A stretch of DNA of 64,000 nt from Flavobacteriales bacterium (GCA_020435335.1 JAGQZT010000027.1:1-64000), one strand, 5' to 3'. Positions 8,597 to 18,290 are shown, counted from the first letter of the stretch. Program-made: numbers and translations. The notes: generated by a model from the sequence alone, not told the origin.

Positions 8597-9832
8597 ATGA
8601 TACACTTCGAAAAGTTTCAACTGAACAATGGTCTGACCGTAATCGTACACCGGGACCAATCCACCCCCATCGTCGCATTCAACATGCTCTACAATGTCGG
8701 TGCACGCGACGAACATCAGGATCAAACCGGATTTGCTCATTTGTTCGAACACCTTATGTTCGGAGGTTCCGTTAACATCCCCAACTTCGACGAACCCCTG
8801 CAGCGGGTAGGAGGAAACAACAACGCGTTTACGTCGAACGACATGACCAACTATTACATCACGCTGCCGAAAGACAACCTTGAAACGGCTTTCTGGCTCG
8901 AATCCGACCGCATGCTCAGCCTGGCGTTCACCGACAAGAGCCTCGAAGTACAACGCAGTGTAGTCATTGAAGAATTCAAACAAAATTACCTCAACCAGCC
9001 TTATGGCGACGTGTGGTTATTACTCCGTCCCCTGGCCTACCGGCAGCACCCTTACCAGTGGGCTACCATCGGTAAGGAAGTGAGCCACATTGCCAATGCC
9101 ACCATGGACGATGTCAAATCCTTCTTCTACAAATTCTACCGACCCAACAATGCCATTCTTTCTGTTGCCGGCGACATCGACGTGGACACCATCAAAACGC
9201 TGGCGAACAAATGGTTTGGAGATATTCCTGCCGGTGACGTTCCTACCCGTAACCTGCCACAAGAAGCACCCCAAACAGAGGCACGACGCCTGAACGTGGA
9301 ACGGGAAGTGCCGGCCAACGCCATCTATAAAGCCTACAAAATGTGTAAACGGACCGATCCGGATTACCATGCTACGGATCTGTTGAGCGATGTGCTTTCC
9401 CTGGGAAAATCTTCCCGGTTACATACCGCTCTGGTCAAGGATCGACAACTTTTCAGTGAAATTCACGCCTATGTACTGGGAAGCTTTGACGAAGGATTAC
9501 TGATCATCAGCGGCACACTGGCCGACGGTATTTCCTTTGAAGAGGCCGAAGCAGGTATCGTTTCGGAAATTGAGAAGTTTCAAACCCAAGGCCTGAAAGA
9601 AAAAGAGCTCATGAAGGTGAAGAACAAGATCGAATCGACGAACACCTTTTCCGAAACCAGTGTCCTGAACAAAGCCATGAACCTGGCCATATCGGAACTG
9701 ATGGGTGACGCCGGTTTTGTGAACACCGAAGTAGAAAAATACCAGGCAGTAAGTGAAGCCGATATTCTCCGGCTCGCTAATTCCCTGCTCCGGGAAAACC
9801 ATTGTTCCACCTTAATTTACGCTAAAAAATAA
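8597..9832 (+). CDS. M16 family zinc metallopeptidase, catalytic subunit
   Basis: The 411-residue protein is an M16B (insulinase/processing-peptidase) enzyme. It has the inverted zinc motif HLFEH (His48, Glu51, His52) and the downstream acidic stretch VVIEEF that supplies the third ligand. No signal peptide is visible, so it probably acts in the cytoplasm. The next gene, 3 nt downstream, is an M16 protein without the motif. In this family such pairs form a heterodimeric clamp with one active and one inactive half. Substrates are likely unfolded peptides but cannot be read from sequence. TTCCTTTG at 8570-8577 is a near-consensus -7 element. Confidence 0.92.
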   Translation: MIHFEKFQLNNGLTVIVHRDQSTPIVAFNMLYNVGARDEHQDQTGFAHLFEHLMFGGSVNIPNFDEPLQRVGGNNNAFTSNDMTNYYITLPKDNLETAFWLESDRMLSLAFTDKSLEVQRSVVIEEFKQNYLNQPYGDVWLLLRPLAYRQHPYQWATIGKEVSHIANATMDDVKSFFYKFYRPNNAILSVAGDIDVDTIKTLANKWFGDIPAGDVPTRNLPQEAPQTEARRLNVEREVPANAIYKAYKMCKRTDPDYHATDLLSDVLSLGKSSRLHTALVKDRQLFSEIHAYVLGSFDEGLLIISGTLADGISFEEAEAGIVSEIEKFQTQGLKEKELMKVKNKIESTNTFSETSVLNKAMNLAISELMGDAGFVNTEVEKYQAVSEADILRLANSLLRENHCSTLIYAKK

Positions 9833-9835
9833 CCG

Positions 9836-11113
9836 ATGAATACCCTCAACAGAAGCTTGGCTCCAAAATTCAATCAGGTAGAACACATCCACTTTCTCCC
9901 CGTCGGGAAAAAGACCCTGGATAATGGCATTTTACTCGACAGTATTCATGGCGGAAGCCAGGAAATTCTGAAAATCGATTTCGTTTTCCGGGCAGGAAAC
10001 TGGTACAATCCGAAATCGCTGATTGCCTCAAGTACGAGCAAGCTCATCAAGGAGGGAACAAAAAGCTACTCGGCCTTTGAAATTGCCGAAGGAATCGACC
10101 AGTATGGAGCCTTCCTGGATATTGAAAATGGATTCGACACTTCCACGGTTACTTTATACACCCTTACCCGCTACCTGGAAGATGTACTTCCCTACTTTAA
10201 AGAAGTGTTGCTGTACCCTGCCTTTCATGAGCATGAGTTTGAGATTTTCCGAACCAATGCCCTGGAAAAATTTAAGATCAATCAGAAAAAAGTTTCGTTC
10301 GTTGCCCGAAATGCCTTTAGCGCCGAATTGTTCGGCAACAACCCATACGGCCTGGTTGCGAGTGAAACTGCATACCGCGAGCTGCAACTGGAAGACCTCA
10401 AATCATTCCACAAACAGCATTACCAATTGGGTAACTGCAAAATCCTGGTTTCGGGTAATGTAAACGAAACGACCCTGAATCTGATTAACATCCATTTTGG
10501 AAAAGAAGCTACGGGAAATGCACCTGCACAACCCGACCATCAAAATCCTGACAACTCACCCCGTCAGGTCCACCTTGAAAAGGAAGGCGCCTTACAATCC
10601 GCCATCCGGATCGGAAAGATCATTCCAAACAAACTCCATCCGGACTACCTCGGTTTAAAAGTGCTGAACACCATTCTGGGTGGGTATTTCGGCTCCCGGC
10701 TGATGCAAAATATCCGGGAAGATAAAGGCTACACCTACGGCATCAGCTCAGGTGTCATCTCCATGCAACATGCCGGTTACTTCTTTATTGGCACGGAAGT
10801 AGGGAGTGAAGTGACACAGCCTGCTTTAACAGAGATTTATCGTGAGGTCGATAAAATATGCCAGGAACCTGTGAGCCAGGACGAAATTGACCTGGTGAAA
10901 AACTACATGCTTGGTGAGTTTCTCGGTAGTTGCGACGGCCCGTTCAAAATGGCTTCGTTGTTTGAAAGCGTGGATGCTTATGGGCTTAACTTCGAATTTT
11001 ACAACGACTACATCAATACCATTAAAAAAATAAGCCCCAACACCATAATGGAATTGGGGCAAAAATACCTTAACAAGGAATCCTTTCTGGAGGTAGTAGT
11101 GGGTAAACCTTAA
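9836..11113 (+). CDS. M16 family protein, non-catalytic subunit
   Basis: The 425-residue protein has the M16 fold but no HxxEH motif; the equivalent region reads STSKLIKEGT. It keeps the R/Y motif typical of the non-catalytic half (NIREDKGYTYGISSG, near residues 295-310). That motif completes the active site of the partner in heterodimeric M16B peptidases. Translation starts 3 nt after the catalytic subunit's stop, so the two are probably co-translated at equal amounts. Its stop codon overlaps the stop of the convergent barrel gene by 4 bp. Confidence 0.9.
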   Translation: MNTLNRSLAPKFNQVEHIHFLPVGKKTLDNGILLDSIHGGSQEILKIDFVFRAGNWYNPKSLIASSTSKLIKEGTKSYSAFEIAEGIDQYGAFLDIENGFDTSTVTLYTLTRYLEDVLPYFKEVLLYPAFHEHEFEIFRTNALEKFKINQKKVSFVARNAFSAELFGNNPYGLVASETAYRELQLEDLKSFHKQHYQLGNCKILVSGNVNETTLNLINIHFGKEATGNAPAQPDHQNPDNSPRQVHLEKEGALQSAIRIGKIIPNKLHPDYLGLKVLNTILGGYFGSRLMQNIREDKGYTYGISSGVISMQHAGYFFIGTEVGSEVTQPALTEIYREVDKICQEPVSQDEIDLVKNYMLGEFLGSCDGPFKMASLFESVDAYGLNFEFYNDYINTIKKISPNTIMELGQKYLNKESFLEVVVGKP

Positions 11114-11781
11114 AATTTAACCGACAGGCCGGTTCCGAAGTTGATTCCTTTTACTTCCCATTTCAGGTTTTCCAGAAAAGCATTGTTGTTGGAAGCCTTC
11201 ATATCGGAATAGTTATAGCTGGTGTATCCCAGGTTTAACAACAACCCAATGTGATCATTGAAGAAGATCCGATCTCTCAGATAAAACTTAAAGATTCCAC
11301 CAGTACCCGAATAAGTATCACTAACGTTGAGGAAGGTCCAGTTCACTGAAGAAGCCCCAAGACCCAGACCAATATACAGGTCATTCTTCTCAGCGTTCAA
11401 CAAGTGAAAGTTGCACACGATCAGGAAGTCAACACTCTTGACTGATTCGGTATTATCTGCAACTAAATTTCCATTTGAATCTTCAGTAGAATCTGAAATA
11501 AAATAATTCACAAAACCCAATTCGGCACCGATTCCGAATTTATTGGAAATCCCGTATTCGAATGCCAGAGGGACCATAGTACTAGCAGCCCCATCTGTTT
11601 CCTGAAGGGTGATGGGAATACCTAAAAAATCAAAACTGAAGGTGGTTCGGGTTCCATAAGCTCCAAAACCCAGACCGATATCAATATTGGCATTTCCTTT
11701 CTGGAAAGCCTGCGCCTGCACATCCATCGACATGAATGCAACAACAGCGAGTAAAAAAGCAGATCGTAATAATTTTTTCAT
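11110..11781 (-). CDS. Outer-membrane beta-barrel protein
   Basis: I chose the ATG at 11781, which begins a standard signal peptide (MKKLLRSAF to DVQAQA). An in-frame start at 11808 would add nine residues before it. The 223-residue product alternates beta-strands (DIGLGFGAYGTRTTF, FGIGAELGFVNYF, LYIGLGLGASS, GLLLNLGYTSYNY) and ends in VKF, as expected for an OmpW/OmpX-like barrel with a C-terminal aromatic. It lies 67 nt downstream of siaC on the same strand. I see no specific function. Confidence 0.75.
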   Translation of the reverse strand: MKKLLRSAFLLAVVAFMSMDVQAQAFQKGNANIDIGLGFGAYGTRTTFSFDFLGIPITLQETDGAASTMVPLAFEYGISNKFGIGAELGFVNYFISDSTEDSNGNLVADNTESVKSVDFLIVCNFHLLNAEKNDLYIGLGLGASSVNWTFLNVSDTYSGTGGIFKFYLRDRIFFNDHIGLLLNLGYTSYNYSDMKASNNNAFLENLKWEVKGINFGTGLSVKF

Positions 11782-11848
11782 AGCTTGGTTTGATTTAATA
11801 ATAGCCAAGTTATGAAATAATCAAAAGGGAACTAAATAATGGTAAAAA

Positions 11849-12232
11849 TTAAACTGCTTTCACCTCAATTAGTGAAATTTTTGTGTGAATGGAACTTTTA
11901 AAATCCTCTCCCAGCTCACGCATGTCATCATCTTCCGATAAATAATGCCATTCAATCGAGAAATCGAGGCCCTGATCGATGTTATCATCGATGGTGGATA
12001 ATAATTCGTAAATAAACTGGAGGGAACTGGTGTTGATGTATGACAATTTGAACACCATTTGATTCTTATCCGGACCGGTTTTCATATAGTCTTTTAACCA
12101 GTTGATGACGGGAGCGTAGAATTCCACGCTATCTTCAGGAATGGATACCCCGGAAATCTGCAAAACACCTGAATCGACATTGAAGTCGATATCAGGCGTT
12201 TTCGGTGTTTCGTATATTCTTAAACTCTTCAA
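11849..12232 (-). CDS. siaC: SiaC family regulatory phosphoprotein (DUF1987)
   Basis: The 127-residue protein matches the SiaC/DUF1987 family: an N-terminal PDIDFNVDSGVLQISGVSIPED strand pattern and the central NTSS phospho-acceptor region (YINTSSLQF, near residues 66-74). In Pseudomonas, SiaC is phosphorylated by the kinase SiaB and dephosphorylated by the phosphatase SiaA. It controls a diguanylate cyclase and biofilm formation. None of those partners is visible here. The gene starts 13 nt after fadE and is probably on the same transcript. The link to fatty-acid oxidation is positional only. Confidence 0.8.
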   Translation of the reverse strand: MKSLRIYETPKTPDIDFNVDSGVLQISGVSIPEDSVEFYAPVINWLKDYMKTGPDKNQMVFKLSYINTSSLQFIYELLSTIDDNIDQGLDFSIEWHYLSEDDDMRELGEDFKSSIHTKISLIEVKAV

Positions 12233-12245
12233 AAAATCTCAATAC

Positions 12246-14030
12246 CTAATAGCAATACTTGCCTTCAGCTATGATATGACCAGCGATCCTTTGTCGTGCT
12301 TCTTTTATATTGTAAGGCTGCTGCTTTGTAAAACGTTTTAATCCCATTAACATCATACGCAACTCGTCGCCTTCAACAAAAGAATTTAAAGCATCTTTGC
12401 CATACTTACTGATCTTGTCGGCAGCATCATAGAGATATACGTTCATGATGTCAATTTGTTCCGTTAATTTTCCTTTATTTTCGCTTTTTGCGAGCTTTTC
12501 TACCCTAAGTAAAACAGATTCAGCAACATAAGTTTCAATGATCATATCAGAAATATTCATCAGGATTTCCTGTTCCTTCGCCAATTGCATCATCAGCTTC
12601 TGAGCGGCACTTCCCGCGACCATCAAAACAGCCTTCTTAAATTTCTTCACCTGCTCATGAGCCAGCTCAAACGGATCGGTACCTGGTTCATCAAAATCGG
12701 GTATCCCCATCAACTCGGAAGCAACGCTTTGTGCTGCAGTCATCAGATCCAACTCTCCTTTCATGGCTTTCTTCAACAGGGTGTCGACAATCAGCATCCG
12801 GTTGATCTCATTGGTTCCTTCAAAGATGCGGTTGATCCGTGCATCCCGGTAGGCCCGTTCCATTGGTGCCTCGGCAGAATAACCCATTCCGCCATAAATC
12901 TGAACGCCTTCATCCACCACGTAGTCGAGTACTTCCGAAGCATGTACTTTTAGGATGGCCGCCTCAGCAGCAAACTGACGAATCCCTTCGAGCGTTGCCG
13001 CTTCTTTATCCATTCCACCCTGAACAAGCGACTCGATCGCATCCTCAATATTCTGCGAACAACGATACACGGCAGCATTGCTGGAATATGTCATCACGGC
13101 CTGCTGCGCCAATTTGTGCCTGATCGCTCCGTACTTGGAGATCGGCCGGCCGAACTGCTGGCGTTCGTTAGCATAATTAACCGCCTTATTGATTACCCTT
13201 TTGGAACCACCGATAGCAGCACCGGCTAACTTGATCCGGCCGATGTTCAGGATGTTCAAAGCAATTTTGAACCCTCCCTGTCGCTCTCCCAGTAAGTTCT
13301 CTACAGGTACTTTACAATCGTTAAAAAACACCTGACGGGTTGAAGAACCTTTGATTCCCATTTTCTTTTCTTCGGGATTCAACTCCACCCCGCCGAAGGA
13401 TTTCTCCACGATGAAAGCAGACAGATTTTCGTCATCATCGATCTTGGCGAAAACGGTAAACACATCGGCAAAACCGGCGTTGGTGATCCACATTTTTTGT
13501 CCGTTGATGATGTAGTGTTTTCCATCGGCACTCAAAACGGCCTTGGTCTTCCCGGAATTGGCATCCGACCCCGAGCCCGGTTCGGTCAGACAGTACGAAG
13601 CTTTCCATTCGCCGGAAGCTAATTTCGGAACATACTTTTCCCGCTGCTCTTTCGTTCCGTAGTACAAAATCGGTAAGGTTCCGATTCCGGTATGTGCAGA
13701 AAGTGATACCGCAAACGAGTGGGATCCGCCGATCACCTCGGTGGACAACATCCCGGTTACGAAATTCTTTCCGAAGCCTCCGTACTCTTCGGGAATGGTA
13801 ATACTGAGCAAGCCGAGTTCACCGGCCTTATCCAACAGCGAAGGGGTTAATCCTTCTTCCATGCTGTCGATCCGGTCTAAGTTGGGATCGATTTCCTGGG
13901 CAATAAAATCGTGACACGATTGGGCGATCATGAGTTGTTCTTCATCGAACTCCTCGGGGATAAAAACATTTTCAGGTTTGGTTTCCTTGATCAGGAATTC
14001 ACCACCTTTGGTTACATCTTTCTTTTCCAT
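12246..14030 (-). CDS. fadE: Acyl-CoA dehydrogenase (long C-terminal form)
   Basis: The enzyme makes the first oxidation of acyl-CoA to trans-2-enoyl-CoA with FAD. The 594-residue protein has the N-terminal helical domain, the FAD/substrate signatures CLTEPGSGSD and WITNAG, and the catalytic glutamate in FEGTNE. It also has a ~170-residue C-terminal extension like VLCAD and Bacillus FadE, which has nearly the same length. It lies 3 nt after a GNAT gene and downstream of fadN and fadA. Together these make a complete beta-oxidation spiral apart from the acyl-CoA synthetase and an electron-transfer partner, which are not in the window. Confidence 0.95.
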   Translation of the reverse strand: MEKKDVTKGGEFLIKETKPENVFIPEEFDEEQLMIAQSCHDFIAQEIDPNLDRIDSMEEGLTPSLLDKAGELGLLSITIPEEYGGFGKNFVTGMLSTEVIGGSHSFAVSLSAHTGIGTLPILYYGTKEQREKYVPKLASGEWKASYCLTEPGSGSDANSGKTKAVLSADGKHYIINGQKMWITNAGFADVFTVFAKIDDDENLSAFIVEKSFGGVELNPEEKKMGIKGSSTRQVFFNDCKVPVENLLGERQGGFKIALNILNIGRIKLAGAAIGGSKRVINKAVNYANERQQFGRPISKYGAIRHKLAQQAVMTYSSNAAVYRCSQNIEDAIESLVQGGMDKEAATLEGIRQFAAEAAILKVHASEVLDYVVDEGVQIYGGMGYSAEAPMERAYRDARINRIFEGTNEINRMLIVDTLLKKAMKGELDLMTAAQSVASELMGIPDFDEPGTDPFELAHEQVKKFKKAVLMVAGSAAQKLMMQLAKEQEILMNISDMIIETYVAESVLLRVEKLAKSENKGKLTEQIDIMNVYLYDAADKISKYGKDALNSFVEGDELRMMLMGLKRFTKQQPYNIKEARQRIAGHIIAEGKYCY

Positions 14031-14033
14031 AGT

Positions 14034-14480
14034 TTATTGGTTTATTCTGTAATACATCAATTTGTGCGGGCCAATGTTCCGGACTTCATAAAAATCTCCG
14101 GTTACCTCGAATCCCATTTTTTCATAAAAACCCAGAGCTATTTTCCGGGCATCACACCACAACAGATCAATCCCTTCGTTTTTTAATTTATCGAGTGCAA
14201 AATCGATCACTCGCTTTCCGTAATTCCCTCCGCGAACATCCGGGGATGAAGCCATCGCTCGCAAACGGTATTGTTTTTTGGCGTCAAATTGTTCGTTTCG
14301 TTGAATCAGAAAGGTTCCGATTGCCACCACTTTTCCATCTTTCAATGCTCCGACATGAAAGGTTCCTTCGGTTTCATCCACATCAATCCCACACTGATCA
14401 AGCCGATCGAGATGAGGCCATAAAACCTCCAGCCGCAACGGGTAAGTCTCTTCCGGTGAAATCAATCTGACCTCGTCCAT
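14034..14480 (-). CDS. GNAT family N-acetyltransferase
   Basis: The 148-residue protein is a single GNAT domain. The acetyl-CoA-binding motif A is visible as RAMASSPDVRGGNYGKRVIDFAL (near residues 72-95). The C-terminal beta-strand stretch is IDLLWCDARKIALGFYEKMGFEVTGDFYEV. The substrate is unknown. The gene is wedged between fadA and fadE and shares one base with the fadA stop (14480), so it is translated with the beta-oxidation enzymes. It could acetylate one of them or use the acetyl-CoA they produce, but that is speculation. Confidence 0.85.
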   Translation of the reverse strand: MDEVRLISPEETYPLRLEVLWPHLDRLDQCGIDVDETEGTFHVGALKDGKVVAIGTFLIQRNEQFDAKKQYRLRAMASSPDVRGGNYGKRVIDFALDKLKNEGIDLLWCDARKIALGFYEKMGFEVTGDFYEVRNIGPHKLMYYRINQ

Positions 14481-15658
14481 TATTTCAACAATTCAAAGAT
14501 ACCTGCGGCACCTTGCCCGGTTCCCACACACATGGTGACCATGCCGTATTTCTGTTTCCTGCGACGCATTTCGTTGAACAATTGCACCGATAATTTAGCA
14601 CCGGAACAGCCCAGCGGGTGACCTAAAGCGATGGCTCCGCCGTTTACGTTCACGATATCCGGGTTCAATCCCAGTTCACGGATCACGGCTACCGATTGCG
14701 ATGCAAAGGCTTCATTCAACTCGATCAGCTCAATGTCCTGGATGTTCATGCCGGCACGTTTCACCACTTCGGGAATCGCCTTTACGGGACCGATTCCCAT
14801 GATGCGGGGCTCCACACCGACTACCTGATAGCTCACCAGGCGGGCAATCGGCTCCAGACCCAATTCTTTTACACGCTTTTCGCTCATCACCAACACGAAT
14901 GCAGCTCCGTCGGAAGTCTGGGATGAATTTCCGGCCGTAACACTTCCGTCCTGAGCAAATACAGGCCGTAGTTTGGACAAGGCTTCCACATTCGTTCCTG
15001 CTCTCGGCCCTTCGTCGGTGTCAACGGTAAAGGTTCTGGTTTCCCGTTTATGCGCTTCATTCACGAAGATCTCCTCCACTTCGATGGGGAAAATGTCGTC
15101 ATTGAATTTTCCTTCTTCTATGGCTTTAAGCGCTTTCATGTGTGAATGAAAGGCAAATTCATCCTGAACTTCACGCGAAATGTTGAATTGAGTAGCCACA
15201 GCTTCGGCCGTTAAGCCCATCCCCCAATACCAGTCGGGGTGATTCTTCCCGATATCGGCATTCGGCACCACGCGCCATCCGCCCATCGGGATCAGACTCA
15301 TGGATTCCACTCCTCCGGCAATGATGCAATCAGCCAAACCGGCATTGATCTTCGCTGCCGCAATGGCGATGGTCTCCAGTCCGGAAGAACAATAACGGTT
15401 TACGGTCATGCCCGGCACTTTTTCCGTTTGCAACCCCATTAAAGAGATCAGTCGACCCATATTCAGGCCTTGCTCCGCCTCGGGCATCGCGTTTCCGACG
15501 ATCACATCGTCGATGGTCTCTTTATCCAGATTCGGTACCGATTTCACCAGGTGGTTAATCAGTTTTGCGGCGAGGTCATCTGGTCGTGTAAACCGGAATC
15601 CGCCACGGCTGGCTTTTCCTACTGCTGTTCTGTATCCTGCTACAATGTATGCGTTCAT
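14480..15658 (-). CDS. fadA: Acetyl-CoA C-acyltransferase (3-ketoacyl-CoA thiolase)
   Basis: The thiolase cleaves 3-ketoacyl-CoA to acetyl-CoA and a shortened acyl-CoA. I set the start at 15658 (MNAYIVAGYRTAVGK), where thiolases normally begin. The in-frame extension to 15724 runs through a repeat element and is unlikely to be translated. The 392 residues include the nucleophile Cys90 (VNRYCSSGLETI), the His of GHPLGCSGA and the second cysteine in MCVGTGQG. The size matches the family. It follows fadN on the same strand after a 103-nt gap that contains an interspersed repeat. Confidence 0.95.
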   Translation of the reverse strand: MNAYIVAGYRTAVGKASRGGFRFTRPDDLAAKLINHLVKSVPNLDKETIDDVIVGNAMPEAEQGLNMGRLISLMGLQTEKVPGMTVNRYCSSGLETIAIAAAKINAGLADCIIAGGVESMSLIPMGGWRVVPNADIGKNHPDWYWGMGLTAEAVATQFNISREVQDEFAFHSHMKALKAIEEGKFNDDIFPIEVEEIFVNEAHKRETRTFTVDTDEGPRAGTNVEALSKLRPVFAQDGSVTAGNSSQTSDGAAFVLVMSEKRVKELGLEPIARLVSYQVVGVEPRIMGIGPVKAIPEVVKRAGMNIQDIELIELNEAFASQSVAVIRELGLNPDIVNVNGGAIALGHPLGCSGAKLSVQLFNEMRRRKQKYGMVTMCVGTGQGAAGIFELLK

Positions 15659-15664
15659 ATTTTT

Positions 15665-15761
15665 TCTATTTATGTCATGTCGACCGGAGTGGAGACATCT
15701 TCTTGTTTCTTCGTTATAAAGCAAAAAGGTTCCTCGATTTCACCCGGAATGACGATTCAAT
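15665..15761. repeat. Interspersed repeat between fadN and fadA
   Basis: An imperfect inverted repeat of the type GTCATgtCGACCGGAGTGGAGA ... CTCGatttCACCCGGAATGAC, with arms at about 15674-15695 and 15733-15753. It resembles the other GTCAT...GATGAC elements at 18170-18290, 29638-29710 and 49882-49978. It has no coding capacity. Confidence 0.5.
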
Positions 15762-18143
15762 TTAATTTCTCAATACTTTTCCTGAAGTGATGATGCTTTG
15801 CAATCGTTCCAGGGTTTTCCGTTTGGTACACAGTTCCAGGAAAGTCTTCCGTTCCATGTCCAGCAAATACTGCTCATCCACCACAGTCGGTGTGGAAAGG
15901 TCTCCTCCGCAGAACACCCAGCCCAGTTTCTCGGAAATCAATTGGTCGTGTTCGGAGATGTAATGACCGGCTTTCATGGTATCCGCGCCGACGTATGCGA
16001 TTCCCAAACCTTCTTTCCCCAACACGGTTATATCCGTTCTCGGAACGGGTTGCGAATAGCCTTTGTTAGCCAGGTTCAGTGCCGCTGCTTTGGCATACGA
16101 CAACTGATGTTTACGGCTTACGATCCATTCATCCTGTCCGCGACGCAGGTACCCCAGTTCAAAGGCTTCTTCGGCCGAGGTAGCAACCTGCGCCTGTCCG
16201 ATGGTCAGGAAACGTTTTTTCAGGACATTGATACGGACACCGTCTTCGTACTCGTCGGAAGCGCGGGCAGCAAACTCTTTGGTTCCACCACCACCGGGAA
16301 TTACCCCAACTCCGAATTCAACGAGACCCATGTACGTTTCGGCATGAGCCACCACCTTATCGGCATGCATGCTCATCTCACACCCTCCGCCCAACGCCAG
16401 ATTGTGGGTTGCCACAACCACCGGAATGGAAGAATAACGGATGCGCATCATCGTATTCTGGAAGGTGCGGATCGCAAAATCCAACTCATCGTATTCCTGC
16501 TCAACCGCCATCATGAAAATCATGCCGACATTGGCGCCGGCCGAGAAATTATCCCCGTCGTTGTAGATCACGAGGCCTTTGTAACTTGCTTCTGCCAGAT
16601 CGATGGCCTTATTGATTCCCTGGATCACTTCACCACCGATGGTATTCATCTTGGTATGGAATTCCAGGTTCAGGATGCCATCGCCCAGGTCGGTAATGGT
16701 AGCTCCTGAGTTTTTCCAGATCGTTTTTTCGTCGCGGATCACTTCCAGGCTCAGTACGTCTTCACTACCCGGAATGACCTGATAACCTTTCGATTCGATA
16801 TCGTAGAAATATTTTACGCCGTTCTCGATTTTGTAGAAGGTCGGACAACCGGCTGCCAGCATGTCTTTCACCCAGGCATTTACGGTTAATCCCATCGCTT
16901 CCATCATCGGAATGGTCTGTTCCGCACCGAGTACGTCCCAGGTTTCGAATGGGCCCATTGCCCAGCCAAATCCGGCATTGAGCGCATCGTCGATTTTGTA
17001 AAGCGCATCGGTAATTTCAGGAATCCGGTTGGAAACATAGCTGAATAACCCGAAAAAAGACTTGCGGTAAAATTCTCCGGCTTTGTCTTTTCCGGCAACG
17101 AGCACTTTGGTTCGTTCTTTCAGGTCGTCAATGGTTTTGGTTACTTCGAGCGTGGCGAATTTGGCGCTCTTTTTCGAGCGATATTCGAGGGTATCCAGAT
17201 CGAGCGACAAAATTTCACTCTTGCCATCGCCGGTTTTTACTTTCTTATAGAACCCTTGTTTGGTTTTGGATCCCAGCCAATTGTTTTCCACCATCTTACT
17301 CACATAATCCGGAATGGCAAACAGTGCATTGGCCTCATCATCTTTACAATTCTCTTTCAGACCGTTGGCCACATGGACTAGGGTATCGAGACCCACTACG
17401 TCGCAGGTACGGAAGGTGGCTGATTTCATGCGGCCGATCACCGGACCGGTCAGCTTGTCGACTTCCTCGATGGTGAGGTCCATTTCTTTTACATTATGAA
17501 ACAAAGCCATGATGGAATAAACGCCGATGCGATTAGCGATAAAAGCCGGCGTATCCTTACAAACTACCGTGGTTTTTCCGAGGTAACGCTGACCGTAATC
17601 TTCGAGAAAAGCCATCACGTCGGGGCTGGTCTTCGGAGAAGGAATCAACTCCAGCAAACGCAGGTAACGCGGCGGATTGAAGAAGTGCGTACCGCAAAAA
17701 TGAGCCTGAAAATCCTCGCTTCTGCCGTCCAGCATCAGGTGGATCGGAATCCCCGAAGTATTGGTCGTGATGAGTGTTCCGGGTTTCCGGTATTTCTCCA
17801 CATTGGCAAACACCTGTTGTTTGATGTCGAGGCGTTCGATCACCACTTCGATCACCCAATCGCAATCGGCGATCTTCGGAAGATCATCGTCGAGATTACC
17901 GGTAGTGATCCGGTTCACAAATTTCTTGCTGTAGATCGGTGACGGGTTGGATTTGAGGGCAAACTGTAAGGCATCGTTCACGATCTTATTGCGTGCTGCC
18001 GGATCGGCACTTTCGGCAGCTTGTTTCGGAACGATATCCAGAAGCAGCACCTCCACGCCGATGTTGGCGAAATGACAGGCAATACGGGAACCCATTACTC
18101 CCGAACCCAGTACAGCTACTTTTTTAATGACTCTGTTTTTCAT
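15762..18143 (-). CDS. fadN: 3-hydroxyacyl-CoA dehydrogenase / enoyl-CoA hydratase
   Basis: The bifunctional enzyme hydrates trans-2-enoyl-CoA and oxidises the 3-hydroxyacyl-CoA with NAD. The 793 residues begin with the NAD-binding fold (VAVLGSGVMGSRIACHFAN at 9-27), followed by the 3HCDH domains (NRIGVYSIMALFH). They end with a crotonase domain whose oxyanion-hole signatures are FSAGANVG and HNLALGGGCEMSMHADKVV. This dehydrogenase-first order is that of Bacillus FadN (789 residues), not Escherichia FadB. With fadA and fadE it repeats the Bacillus fadNAE set. The upstream marR gene on the same strand is the likely regulator. Confidence 0.95.
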   Translation of the reverse strand: MKNRVIKKVAVLGSGVMGSRIACHFANIGVEVLLLDIVPKQAAESADPAARNKIVNDALQFALKSNPSPIYSKKFVNRITTGNLDDDLPKIADCDWVIEVVIERLDIKQQVFANVEKYRKPGTLITTNTSGIPIHLMLDGRSEDFQAHFCGTHFFNPPRYLRLLELIPSPKTSPDVMAFLEDYGQRYLGKTTVVCKDTPAFIANRIGVYSIMALFHNVKEMDLTIEEVDKLTGPVIGRMKSATFRTCDVVGLDTLVHVANGLKENCKDDEANALFAIPDYVSKMVENNWLGSKTKQGFYKKVKTGDGKSEILSLDLDTLEYRSKKSAKFATLEVTKTIDDLKERTKVLVAGKDKAGEFYRKSFFGLFSYVSNRIPEITDALYKIDDALNAGFGWAMGPFETWDVLGAEQTIPMMEAMGLTVNAWVKDMLAAGCPTFYKIENGVKYFYDIESKGYQVIPGSEDVLSLEVIRDEKTIWKNSGATITDLGDGILNLEFHTKMNTIGGEVIQGINKAIDLAEASYKGLVIYNDGDNFSAGANVGMIFMMAVEQEYDELDFAIRTFQNTMMRIRYSSIPVVVATHNLALGGGCEMSMHADKVVAHAETYMGLVEFGVGVIPGGGGTKEFAARASDEYEDGVRINVLKKRFLTIGQAQVATSAEEAFELGYLRRGQDEWIVSRKHQLSYAKAAALNLANKGYSQPVPRTDITVLGKEGLGIAYVGADTMKAGHYISEHDQLISEKLGWVFCGGDLSTPTVVDEQYLLDMERKTFLELCTKRKTLERLQSIITSGKVLRN

Positions 18144-18169
18144 ATTTGTAGTATTTTCTATCTAAAATC

Positions 18170-18290
18170 CGTGTCATCCTGAGCGGAGTCGAAGGATAGA
18201 CCCTTCGATAACCCTTCGATAAACTCAGGGTGACATTACTCAGGGTGACATTACTCAGGGTGACATTCAGGGTGACACCTCGCAATGACG
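18170..18290. repeat. Interspersed repeat with expanded 15-bp tandem units
   Basis: One arm reads GTCATCCTGAGCGGAGTCGA (from about 18172) and the other AAACTCAGGGTGAC. The second arm is expanded into three perfect tandem copies of ACTCAGGGTGACATT (18223-18237, 18238-18252, 18253-18267) plus a partial fourth (18268-18277). It fills the gap between marR and fadN. Confidence 0.75.

Noticed and set aside
15659-15724. N-terminal extension of the thiolase to 15724
   Set aside because: The extension is coded by the interspersed repeat, and thiolases start at the MNAYIVAG position.
15798-16709. 303-residue open frame on the plus strand, antisense to fadN
   Set aside because: It lies wholly inside a well-supported enzyme gene, has no recognisable motif, and its His/Arg-rich composition is typical of the complement of a coding frame.
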